Source: Pelecanus crispus (lineage: Eukaryota; Chordata; Aves; Pelecaniformes; Pelecanidae). Taken from it: a stretch of 64,000 nt of DNA. Positions 12,800 to 24,212 of this stretch are shown here, one piece after another. The notes beneath the pieces were generated by a model. That model had not been told where the DNA came from, did no database searches, and saw only the letters and a list, made by a program, of their open reading frames with translations. Within the stretch, counting starts at the first letter, position 1, and the number at the start of each line of letters is the position of its first letter. The translations under genes and the position numbers were made by a program. The stretch covers positions 123,796,309-123,860,308 of the forward strand of contig NC_134643.1 of NCBI RefSeq assembly GCF_030463565.1, read 5' to 3'.

Positions 12800-15299
12800 A
12801 AGCTGAGCCAGAGATGCTGACAGCCCCCTTTCCTCTAGCATGGTATGCATTTCCATCCACAGGCAGGACCCAGAGATGTAAGCAAATGGAAGACAAAGTT
12901 GCAGAAGGATTCAAAACAAGTTTAGGCTTGGTTTGAAGTTATGATGTTTATTGTTTATGAAGGAACACACAATGGCTTTATTTTGTATAAACCATTTTCT
13001 CCATACTGAGCACACAATTTCATCCTGTATCATGCCTTAGACCTTTCCAAAGACCCCTTTCACCAAATGAAGAAAAACCCTCATGATGGCAAGAACCAGT
13101 TTTCCCTCACAGCTGAATATAACTTCTCCCCTGCAACACCAGGAGGAATCCAAGCTCAAAGAGAAGCGCCATTCAAATCAGCTAATCTAACAACGAGACA
13201 GACTGACCTGGAGGACATATTCTTTACTCAAGAAGATGTTGTTCTCTTCCTCCTGAAACAATACTCTCAATAGCAAAGCAATGCTTTTTATTTAAGTATT
13301 ATAAGAAGGATTGTAAGCCATGTTTCCTTATGTATATTTCCTTATGTAACTTGTATCCCGAGGACAACTTCACTCATAGCATCACAACAGTGGAGTGAGC
13401 TGATTTTAATGGAAGATCTGCATTTAGCCTGAGACTTCATACAAAGCTAGTCTTCTCCAGACAGCCCAGCCTTTCCTCTAAAACCATTTGCAGTAGAATA
13501 CAAGTGAACTGCTTCTTTCACTCTATGACAAAGAGGGTTCCTGCTGCCTGAAATGGCCCCTATGTGAAGCAATCTACACAGCAGAGCTAGGAGGGTCCAG
13601 CTTTAGCCACCTCCTTGTTATACAATCTGCCAGAATTGTGGGTACCATCTCACATCACAGCAGTAGCTCCAAAAGCTGCATCCTGCCTTTAGCCTAAGCA
13701 CCAGGAAGCACAAAGGGTGCATAAATAACAGGGGGATTGTTGCCCAGTGCTTGTTTTAGAAAGTGGAAATCCCAGTAAACATTCCCAGGGCAAAACATGA
13801 GCAGACATGAGGGGCAAGAGAAGGTTTGGGCACCATCCCATCCCCTCCTGCAGGGCTGAGACTGATGCCAGCAAAGCATGTACCAGGCACGTGTATTGTG
13901 CATGCTTATGGCAACGCCGTCAAGCTGAACAGCTAGTGGCAAGCATGGATAGGAGGTGTTTATGGTCTTTGCACCAAGGAATGCAGAGGTTTATTTCACA
14001 TGGGGTGGAGGGAGTTCCTCACTCCATAGTGATTCACAGCTTATCTACACTCTTGTGGGTGATTACAAGGTTGCCGCCATTGATGCCTTTCACACTGTGT
14101 TATTTAACTCAGCTTCTTTCTTTCTAGACGTTATGAAAGCTCACCTATTTATATCCATCAAAAGTCTTTAAAATACAGCACCAGGACACTCTGAAATAAA
14201 TGTAACCCCTTAAAATCATATGTTCATCCACTCATGCGGTGTGCAAAAGTTGCAAGGTAAGGGATGAAATGCAGCACTCTCAGGCTTTGAGCTGAGAAAA
14301 GAGGTGCGCAATATCTCACCTGCGGGCAGCAAGGCACTGTGGAGTGTGCATGTCTAGTGAGATCAGCAGAGGAGGCATTGTTTTGCCAGTCCTACCAAAA
14401 CAGCCCAGAAACCTGCCAACCCCCTGCACAAGATCTCCCCTTCAGCCAGTTGCTGTTTCAGGGAGCTGCAGGCAGGATTTCCACGTTCCTGTTTTTCCCT
14501 CCCCAGGCTGTCTCTCTTTGGATGTATCTCTGGCTTTGTTCCTCTCCTGACCACACAGCATTTTGCAAAGTTCCTTCACCTCTTGGCACTTCAGAATAAC
14601 TGAATCTTTTCCCTAACATGCTGTATGCAAGAGGACAGGTCTCAGGACAGTGAGAGACTGCCTGCCCTGGTAAAAGCAGAGAGGAGTAAAGGCTTCCAAG
14701 GGCTCAGGAGAGGCACAAGGAGTAGCTGGCATGTCCCCAGGCCATGTCCATGTCTCCTACCTTCAGGAAAGGAGGCAGCCCCCTGCAAGAGGAGCTGACA
14801 TGGAGCCCAGCAGTGGGTGCCATGTCCCCAGCAGCAGGCACAGGTCTCCCCACTTAGGGAGGGAAAGATGTGGCATTACCAGTGCCTTCTCCTCTCTGGA
14901 AGAAAGCCAGATGTGTAGGGCATCATCTTGTCAAAATTGCTTTGCAATATGGAAGGACATGTCCTGAAGTGCAGATCATTGCAGTGCTCAAGCCCCTGCC
15001 AGGTACCTGCAAATTAGAAAGCTGCAAAGGTAGCTGAAGACTATCATCTTCACCAGCCCGTTTGCTTCTGGGCACCTGCCAACACAGCCAAACCATGTCA
15101 TGGTGAGGGCCAGCACCTGAGATTACCAAGGAAAACAGGAGGGAGCCTTGGAGGAAGAAGCACATACACCAAGTCTCTAGTCATCTGACTTGTCTTTTCA
15201 CAGGGTCCCCTTTCATGTCTCCAGCACACTATAGAGAAAGGAAATGTTCTTCTGCAAATGACGTTTCTCACAGTTGTCTTTAATTGCTCATGCCTTCTG

Positions 15300-15545
15300 G
15301 ATAGGAGCTTTTATTTTTATTATTAGGCGATTGAAGTTGTGCCTAAAGTCTCGGCCCCAAATTGTCCAATCAAGCAAAAGGCAAGCAAATGAAATCCATG
15401 CAAATAGGCTATTCTTGTTTTGTTATTATTTGGGTTGTTACCACATCCCATAGCACACTTTCCCATTAGCAGTGTTGGGAAAATGTCGTTTTAGCAGCCA
15501 GTTGTGGGCCTGGTGTTATTTGTTTTGTTCCTAAATAGTATAAAC
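15300..15545. promoter_or_regulatory. candidate enhancer-like element with perfect POU octamer
   Basis: An exact ATGCAAAT octamer lies at 15398-15405, with CCAAT-type sequence (TCCAATCAAG) about 30 bases before it and several T/A-rich TTATTATT and TTGTTATT homeobox or SOX-like sites around it. The stretch is free of repeats and lacks long open frames. POU-factor binding to ATGCAAAT is established. Calling this particular stretch an enhancer is inference from motif content alone. Confidence 0.3.
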
Positions 15546-18340
15546 ATGTAAGAAAGAAAGATAGGTAGATTGACAGGCAAGTATCTGTTTATATCTCTGC
15601 ATGACTCCAATAACTTTTTACAAGCTTTAGCTTTATATACAAAAGCAAATCATCTACTATCATTAAAGATTAATTAAAGAAACCAACCAACAGGAAAGAA
15701 GAGACACTCTCCCGCAATAGAGAAAACAGAACATCTTGCTTGTTCTCAGGATGGTCTCCCCAAACCTCCTGACGCTGCCCTGGCAGGTGGGTAGGCAAAC
15801 CCCTGACACTTAAAGTCCCAGTACAGGAATCGTATGTGCACATACTACTCTTGGTTTCCCTGCAGGAATTACTCTTCCTACTTAATCTACCAGAGAAACT
15901 AATTGTTCTTGCAGTACCTCTGTCATCTACTCTCCTGGGGTACATGAATGAAAGGAAAGAAATAAAATAATGGTGCAATGCAGTTTACTTTAAGCCCTCC
16001 AACATTAAATCCAGCTGTTATAACCTAATGTTCTTTTGCTTCTTCACACATTTTCATCTGCTGCTGTCAGCTGTTTTGCAGTTGCAAAGAGCTTTCATTC
16101 CCAACACTGCTGCTCTTCCCTCTGATCCTTTTCTCAGTCTCAAATGAGAGCAGGATTGGACTCATGCTTTCAGGGTCTGAGTGATTTCAATGGGAGAGGC
16201 ATTCTCCTGCTCTCAAGGAAGTAATAGGAAATTCTTGCCAATACATCTTGCAGAAGAAGGTAGAAATCCCTACTACTGTTACAGCACATCTGTCCACAGC
16301 AAAATCCTGCTGAGACCAAAGTTCTCTTGGTGCTCCTTTTCCATAGCCACAGGGAGAGTAGTGTGCAAGGCAGCAGAGGATCAGGCCGATTTCATCAGGG
16401 CATAGGCACAAGTTAAAATGAAGACACTGTAAAAAAGGAGGCAAGAGAAACTTTTACAATCCTTTTTTGCTTTTTATTCTTTGCAGTAAGCCTCACTCAG
16501 GGACACCTTTGGCAAGAAGGCGCTAGGTGCCGTGCGAACACATGGGCAGAGGTTCTGCTTGCATCCACAGCAAGAGAGATGAAGGAGCAGGAAGCTGAGC
16601 AGAGCTGCTGGAGGAGCCCAGCCTAAGGTGTCTCAGCAGGCCAGCACCTGAGCAGGGTGCGATGGCAGCTAGATCTGCATTCCACGTCCTGCACCCTACT
16701 TACCCTGGTGGGGCAGGACACACACCTGAGAGTCCCCCATTTGCACCTGCTTAGCTTTTGAGTAAGGTCATCCTAGTGATCAATAAAAAGTGCCTTCAGG
16801 GAAGCCTCGCATGGGAAATAATTTGCCTGGAGACAGAAGGCACAGGGCGGTGTGCTTTCCAAGCAACAAAAACTGGCTTCAGGTTTTAAAGACCTGAGAT
16901 TCATCTACCTTCCTTCTCATATAGTGGACACATCTTGAATCATTGCAGTAGCTCAAAATTATCGTTTAAGGGTCATGATCATAACTAAGGTAAAGCGGAA
17001 GGAAGATTAAGACGTTATAAATTAGGCACAAGTATGAGCTGAGGCAGAGATATGCTCAGTAAAAAATACACATTTTATACTAGCAACCAGTTAAGACGCT
17101 GGTTAGACAGGATGAATCTCCTGATAGGATTACACATTTTTTAAAAAAAACTTCTAAATCATGGCACTGTTTTAAGAAAACTGCATGTCTATATAGAAAA
17201 CTTTCCCTTTTTGATACAAAGTGACTGTTTATTTCATCAATGCTTTATTTATAGAGGCCTGCACTTGGCCTTACAAAACATCTATTCAAACACCAGTGAC
17301 TCAGATTTTTGGGACTTTCCTGCTTGTCTGGGAATAATGTTTATAATATAAATGTCTAGTTAATGAAATGCCATTTTCTGCGTGTCACTGACCTTTGAGT
17401 TCTGTAAGAAGCAGGCAAATAGCACCAGTCCTTCTTTATTCTTGGAAATATAGAATGGCAATTGCAGTGTTTCATTAGCAGATGACAGTGACAGATCCTG
17501 TTTTGATCAGGCACTACTTTTTCCGCACATGCTTCTGTGACCAGAAAAGTTAGCACAGCATTTTCTAAGTTAACACACTGCTTTCCCTGAAGTAGTAAGA
17601 CCCTTGTTAGATGGAACTGGAAACTGTGCTTCTGGAGGTAAGGACTATCTTTTTTCCTCTGTTTTTACACTGCCGAATCCATTGGGGCACATAACAAAGG
17701 TACTTAAGCACTACAGTAATAACATACTATGATGTAAGCAATGATACTGCGTGAACACTTGAATTAATTACAAAAAAGGATCAATCATCTAAATTAGTTA
17801 GGATGCTTCACAACTGGAGCCCAGATTCAGACATGCACAAAGAAGAATTTTAACTCCTCCTGTCTGAGACAGGGAAGAGCCCCTTTTGGACTCATCCAGC
17901 AAGTGTTTCTTCCTGTGGGTAAGAAGGATCTTGTTTGGGAGCTTGGATGGAGGTGGTGCCTGTGCATCCCATTTGTCTCTTTGAACACAGCAAATTCCTA
18001 CTGTCACCACTGCTCTGTGACAGTGAGCCCCACAGCTTCACCCCACACCACTTTGCTGGGATGCTTTTGTTGATTGTAAATCTTCCATCTGCTAGTTTAA
18101 TTTGTGCTCCCCTCCTCCCTCCCTGCTTCGTGTATCAGAAGAGGCAGCAGCCTTGTTAATTTTCTTTCCAGGACTTCATTGGCTTTTCCGGTCATGGAGG
18201 CCAATTTTCCTCTTCTCTTAAATATCTTGGTATTTCCCCCTTTTAAAAACCTATCTCCTCTGACCCTTCATGTTTTCTGTTGGAGGAAAAGCCTATGTAA
18301 AGGTGACAATAACACTGAAACCAACATCAGATTTTTTAGC

Positions 18341-18432
18341 ATTTTATTATATTATTGTAATATATTATTATGTATTATGCATTATATACTCTATATTATA
18401 TATTGTATATTGTATATTACATATATTATTAC
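18341..18432. repeat. AT-only microsatellite-like tract
   Basis: About 90 bases consist almost entirely of A and T, with recurring TATTATA and TATTGTA units, including two consecutive TATTGTA copies. It is a degenerate simple repeat that is likely to vary in length between individuals. Short open frames across it are artefacts of the composition. Confidence 0.8.
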
Positions 18433-20100
18433 AGCATATACAAGTGCCCAGACAGATCCAGCATCGACCCACATTGGGAAGAGGGCTGGCTATTGAGCGT
18501 GCTGTGAGTAGAGCTGGGCTTTTGGTGTGCCTGGATTGAGGGGATGTAAAGGGGGTAGGATTTGTGGCAAATGCCTCAGAAGAATGAAAGTATAGCAAAC
18601 ACATACCTGATTTACGGTGAGATAAGACCTGGAATGTGGAACCATTACTTTTTCATGCACTTAACATGAATCTCGAGGAGGACACATGGTACAGCCCCTG
18701 AATTGGGCTCCTCACAGCCCCTGCTCCCCCCCAGGGGCCACACATGTACCCCAAAAGTCATCCAGTAAGCAGAATTTCCTACACACTCAACAGCAGCACA
18801 GCAGTCCCTGGGTTTGCTTAGTTTTTCTAAGGGGCCAAAGCATAAGGGAAAGGAGCTAACTGCCCCCACCTCCCGAAACTTCTCCACTGCCAAATTGGGC
18901 TGTCATTGGCCAAAATGCTGAAAAAGTCTGCTGGGGGGAGGATATACTGATAAACAGACAGACAAAAGGGTAGCGTCCTCCCCAAAGTACAGTTAGAGTT
19001 TCCACTGCAACCAGACCGAACGATGCTGTGAGAGGTTATGCTGCAGTTGTTGGAGAAGAAAAGTAACAACCAAGAAATGGCAGCCCGAATTAGCAGTCCT
19101 GGCTCTGTTGCTGGATTGGTAGCAAGTCTTTAGCAGCCCATGCGCTATCATGAGGAGTTGCTAAAGGCAGAATAACCATTTGAAATCTAGCCAGTTAGTT
19201 AAAAAGAAGTCATGTTTTTAAATTCATTCACCTCTCATACCAGATGCTGAGTCTTCCTATCGGCACTGTATTTTCTCAGTTTTGTTTTTCTCATTTTAAA
19301 CCACCCCATACCATTACTACTGAAAGTTAGACATAGAAGAGGAGAAACCAACTGGCTGATCAATAGTCAGTGCAAAGAATAAAATGGACCCTTGGAAACA
19401 TCTGCCAAACACACAAATCAAATAAACTGACAAAGAGAAAGCACTCTTTCTGCACTGTTTCAGTACTCATATATATTCCATATAAAAGAAAGTTAAAAAA
19501 TCAACACAGGTTAAATGGGCTACTTTATATTGCACGCTGTTTTGAAAATACAAAACTTTATCTCATTCTTATGTTACCAGAGTTTCTTCAGTTCTTTCAG
19601 GAGAACTGAAAGTGCTTACAGGCAAGGGTTTAAAAAAGAGGGAGTCTCTCAAATGTGTAAGCTATTGGTAGACAAATCTGTGCGGATCCCGTGCTAGACA
19701 ACATGCTTAGTTTAATGAGTGGTTTGGTTTTACAGTTCTTTCAATATATGGTAGAAGAAAGCAGCCATTAACCAGCTCATAATTTGCTGGTTAGTCACCT
19801 GTAACCCATATAATGAAAATAACCACATGACTAAAAGCACTGAATGAACAAGGATTCATCCATGAAAGTTATTTGCAGAGTTTATTTACTATGTGCAGCA
19901 CGTTACATTTTGCTGGGCCGAAGACTGCTTACAAGTGCTTAAGTGACGAGACATAAATTGTAAGACAAATGCTGCCAATGGAGCCACTAGATACAAACAC
20001 TGCTTTGGCTTCCTCGCAGAGCAGGAATAAACAGCTGTAAAACGCACTGGAGTATTATGGGAGCAGGAACCCCATGGGAAAAGTTAAAAAGAATACATTT

Positions 20101-20420
20101 TTTCTGAGGCTGTTCTCCTACTAGTAGCTAAACAATGTGCACTTAAATCTGCCAGCGTTTTCTGTGTTTCCATCAGCTTGTCTCCCATTGTTCATTATGC
20201 AATATCGTTCAGCCTTATAACATCTGAACAAAACCAGGGCAGCAGGCATGACAGTTTGTTACTGCTGGTGATTAACTGCGTGGTCCCCGTCACCCTCAGG
20301 GAAAGCGGAGATTGAGCTCAAGGGAATTTCTCTAATTAATTTAAACCCTATGGGCTTAAGATATGCTTCTCCAACTGCCGTCATTTGGAAAGCGCAGTGC
20401 CGTGAGCCAAGGGCACAGAG
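20101..20420. promoter_or_regulatory. candidate conserved non-coding element with SOX/POU-like pair
   Basis: A SOX-type CATTGTT (20186-20192) is followed after four bases by ATGCAAT (20197-20203), a POU or C/EBP-like site. Nearby are CTAATTAATTTAA homeobox-type sequence (about 20332-20344) and several unique GC-containing blocks. The stretch is not repetitive and has no credible ORF. SOX-POU composite sites with short spacers are established in developmental enhancers, but a four-base spacer is not the classical arrangement. The enhancer role here is inferred. Confidence 0.3.
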
Positions 20421-21059
20421 CTGGAAGCCCTGAGCTGATGCGGACATATATATACAGCATTGACTGAAAACTTGTTTTGAGCCTTCTCATATTTTCCTAC
20501 TACAAAGGATTTCTCTGGGGGCTTTCTGACACTGTCATTGATCCTCCATGCCTCCAGCTCTCTGGGGATGAAATTTACCCCAGGAAACAGAGCCAGAGAA
20601 GTACTTCAGCACCACATGTCAACCTTCAAAATAAGGCTAGGATAGCCCTGAGTTAACACACAGACTGGCGATGGCCTTCTGTACTACGTGGCAAAACCTC
20701 CCCTTTCCCCAACATACTCATTAATGCTAATCAGGCACTGATATTTATACACCTACACCAATCGCAGAATACTGGCGTTAGCCATGGCATTTGGGAGGTA
20801 AATGATATTTAGCAATCTCCTTTAAGATGAAAACTAAAGGTAGCGACTTTTTCCTGGCTCTGCTAGAGTTTTCGCTATAAAACAAACTTTCATATCTGCA
20901 ACATGTGCCCCCTTTGCACCCTGTTGGGACCATACCAATGCTAAATATTGCTCCTGACAGAAACGGGTTATTTGTAGCCTGACCAAGCAAGGAGTGAGTT
21001 AATGCCCCAAAGCCATGAGTTACTTCTCTTTCATCAGACCATCCTGTTCAGGCAGACAC

Positions 21060-21310
21060 AAAATGAGAGCCCCTCGGCCCCAGCTAGCTGGAGGCTGCCC
21101 AGTGGGGGACAGGGGACAGCCACAGAGGGAAGGGGTGTCCCCGGATGGGGCTCTGAAAGCGGCCGGGGGCAGCCATATGGGGCAGCCACCCCCTTCCACC
21201 GCCCCCTCGGGAACAGTCCCACGGGCAGCCCTCTGTGGACCTGCCGCAGGCCCTTCCGTGGGCAATGTGTGCCATGGAGCCCACCCTCCTCGTGCCTTGA
21301 ATCAGTCCAG
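21060..21310. other. GC-rich, CpG-containing patch
   Basis: This stretch is far richer in G+C than its surroundings and holds about nine or ten CpG dinucleotides in roughly 230 bases. That is notable in a window where CpG is otherwise depleted. Long open frames on both strands (for example 21015-21566 plus) follow from the low frequency of A/T-rich stop codons and are not evidence of a gene. It directly precedes the motif-rich stretch at 21.4 kb. A small CpG island or a GC-rich gene-conversion patch are both possible. Confidence 0.35.
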
Positions 21311-21414
21311 GGTTCGGCCCCTTTTTAAAACCTGGTGCACACCCTTGTGCTGTACGGGGGGCTGGGGAGGACTTCCAAAGCGTAACTGTGAGATAAACGT
21401 GCAACGCCATCGCA

Positions 21415-21900
21415 GCAGGGTAACATTCGTTAGGTTTGTTAATTATGGAAGCTTTGCAGCTCAATGTTTAATATTGAACAAATCGCCGGTTTGGGTCTGC
21501 ACAATTACTGTCTGGATTGATAAATACCTCTTTAATTGGCAAAGCTTGCGTGAGATGAACTTTTAAATCACAGCATTTCCACACAATACAGTGTGAAATT
21601 TCTTTCCTTTTTTTTTTTTAAATGAGTCACAAAGAACTTGATTTAAGATGTATTGCTATCTCCTTTTTAAGTGGAGTCAGAATGGCTGTACCATAGCCTA
21701 ATATTGCCAGTATTTGGTGCCAACACTTTGATCCATACACATGAACTGGATATAGACATAAGAGCTTACTAAACAAACTGGACAGAGTCCCAGTGGGAAC
21801 ACTCAAAAATGTATTAATCAAAGTCAAGCGGCAGAGCAAATTGAACCAGTTCATTAATTATGAAAATTCTCTCACGAAGTGACATGCTGTTAACTGTGTG
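21415..21900. promoter_or_regulatory. candidate homeobox-rich conserved non-coding element
   Basis: TTAATTA (21439-21445), TTAATTGG (21532-21539) and a second ATTAATTATG block near 21853-21862 are typical homeodomain targets. A short dyad (TCAAT at 21461-21465 and ATTGA at 21473-21477) and a GATTGATAAATA segment add to the motif density. There is no repeat and no convincing coding frame. The conserved-enhancer reading is inference from composition and motif clustering. Confidence 0.3.
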
Positions 21901-24174
21901 GATACTTAACACATTTGAGTCTGTAGACTTCTCTCCATACATGCAAAATTTAGTTACAAATGGAAGTTTTCTTTTTTCCTTCTCCTTCTTTGAATTTAAA
22001 AAAAAAAAAAAAACCAAGGGCATTACAAATATCACGTGGGCATAGCTAAACACAGCATACTTATTGCAGAAAAGCGTCTTTGCAAAGGTGGGTGCACTAA
22101 AGAGTCAGCAGGCCAAGGAAAAAACATTATGGTCAGCAATTTTGGGAAGCATACCCTTGAAGGGAAGAGCAGACAACCTGTCAGCTGTACTGTAGGAAAC
22201 AGTGAGCCTCTAGAAGCAGGCACCGGTGATTGCACAGGCCTCCCAGCAGCACCATCTACCCAAGCTGCTGAGCTCTGCCACCCATGCTCAGAGGCAGGGA
22301 AACGCGAGGTCTGGAAATGCAGGCAGGGGACAGTGATTGGGCAGCCAAGGATTAGGACAGACTTTATTGGCTTGGGGAAAAATGACATGAGAGAAAATGT
22401 TTCCTTACTTTGCTCACTAGTGTACAAACTTCATAGGCAAATGTTTTTCAGTTGTTTGTGTTTGATAGATTCTGCTACCTTTAGCAGACCTCTTAAATAA
22501 ACACCAGAGATTCACAGATGCCCGCAGATTACAGGCTAAAAACAAATGCCAGTCAATATTGTTTCTCTTTCTCCCAGCAATGGAAAAGAAACAGTTGCCC
22601 ACAGATTAAATCCTGAAGCAAAGCGTTTATTTTTTAGGGGATCTTTTGCTGAATATGGTCTCAGACTCAATTACAAGACAGAGCCTGACATTCTCAGGAG
22701 GGATGCAAAGCACATTTACCTACAGTCCCCTTAGAAAAGGAGAGCAACGTGAGTGTGCATTATCAAATCCTGTGAAGGAAATCAAACTGGTGTTTGAATG
22801 ATGGGATTACCAGTCCCATGGATGCTGTGATCACCAGCCCTATAATACATAATTTTTTCTAGTTTCCTGGTCTTTAGCACTTCTGTACATCATGGACTTT
22901 AAAAAAAAAAGTAAAAATTAGAAGAACGTGGCTTCAGATTTTTCTTGCTTTTCAGACTGATTCAAATAAACTATCTTTCCAGTGCAGGAAAGAAGAGACA
23001 AATTATATTTCTAAGGTAAAGAACAGTGATAAATTAAAAGACTCACATAGCCCAATTCACCAAGCTCTTTCTGACTGTAGCTGGTTGTGAGAAAAATAGA
23101 GAACCTGTTTTTCATCAGACAGATACAATTTAACTGAAAAAGTGCATTTTATTCAAAGTTTTTGGATTTATTCTGTGTATTTTCTGTTTCTTCTCAAGGT
23201 TTCATCTGAGTACTTCTCTTTTCCCTTTTTTTTTTTTTTCCCAAGTTCCTTGCTGCCTATCACGATTTGCCCTGGTCAGAGATATTTATTCTTTTTCTCC
23301 TCTCCTTTCCCTGACCCCTGAGAACAAATGGCCACTCAGGTATTTCTTGGTTTAGGAAATACACTCATGAAAAAAGAGCAAAACATTTTGTTTCAATACT
23401 TTCAACATGCGAACATGTAAGAATGAAAGAAAAGCACTAACTGCCATGCCTTGGCATTTTTTATAGAAAGACTCAGCCTCACTTCAACTAATTTCAGCTT
23501 TCCAGAAGTTAGACTTTTAGTGAGCCAGCCATTTGGGCTTCCTGTATAGTCAACAGAGACAGGCATGTGCCCAGGTGAATTCATCCTCCCGATTTTAGTC
23601 ACCTCTCCTAGGATGGGATGAATCACATTTGCTAGAGCCAGGGAGGTTGAACTGCTGGCTTAGATTAAGCCCTGAACCTTGATACAGCCAAAGTTTGGCT
23701 GGAGGATTTCTACCCACAGTGAATATACACATTATGAAAAATATCACTGGTCTTGACACAAAACATTCAAGTACATTTAAGTAAAACATGTGGGCATTTT
23801 AACTGCTAAGTCTTTGTTTCTGTATTTAATCCAAAATTACTTACATAAATGCTCTACTCCACACTTCCTAATTTTTTTAAATTGTTCTGCAATTTTTCCT
23901 GACATTGTAAATCTTTGTCTCCAATTTGAAATTAAGTTTAAAGTTAAGAATTCAACATTTTAGGTGAAATAAAATTTACTTTTTCACAGATCTGTTGGTT
24001 AATTGTTATTCATTGAAGTACTCCACTGATTTCAAGACATGTCACTTGTATAGAAGCTGTTGATATGGGAAATATTTCAAGAAAAGGGCATGTCTCAGCA
24101 GTTAAAAAAATGTTTGTCATATATAAGTCCAATGGTATGGGAGCTACCAATTGAGAGACTAAGCTTTGCTTAAA

Positions 24175-24212
24175 CTTTGACTAAGATTTAAAGCTTTGAC
24201 TAAGATTTAAGG
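24175..24212. repeat. 2 x 19 bp direct tandem duplication
   Basis: Two adjacent 19-base units starting CTTTGACTAAGATTTAA are almost identical, differing only near the last bases (AAG versus AGG). It is a local duplication by replication slippage. No function is implied. Confidence 0.85.

Larger units (their letters stand above)
12458..12800 (+). mobile_element. CR1 non-LTR retrotransposon, 5'-truncated 3' end
   Basis: This is the 3' terminal part of a chicken-repeat-1 (CR1) LINE. It encodes the conserved C-terminal end of ORF2 and then the short CR1 3' UTR with the familiar CCCTTCCAACCC box. It ends in three exact ATTCTATG octamers plus a final A instead of a poly-A tail. CR1 copies are normally 5'-truncated, because reverse transcription starts at the 3' end and stops early. 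The copy is about 340 bp. The preserved octamers and the open ORF2 frame suggest it is younger than the other CR1 pieces in the window. No clear target-site duplication is visible, which is usual for CR1. Confidence 0.95.
12801..20100. other. non-coding DNA, no gene recognised
   Basis: No coding region is supported. Open frames near 13.7-14.6 and 17.8-18.5 kb overlap on both strands and look like chance. Two parts (about 15300-15560 and 17220-17400) have the mixed-composition, motif-rich look of conserved non-coding elements and are described separately or in the findings. The rest is unremarkable intergenic or intronic sequence. Confidence 0.5.

Noticed and set aside
21015-21566. 183-codon plus-strand frame
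   Set aside because: Its length is explained by the GC-rich patch; several overlapping frames on both strands are equally open and none has protein-like motifs.
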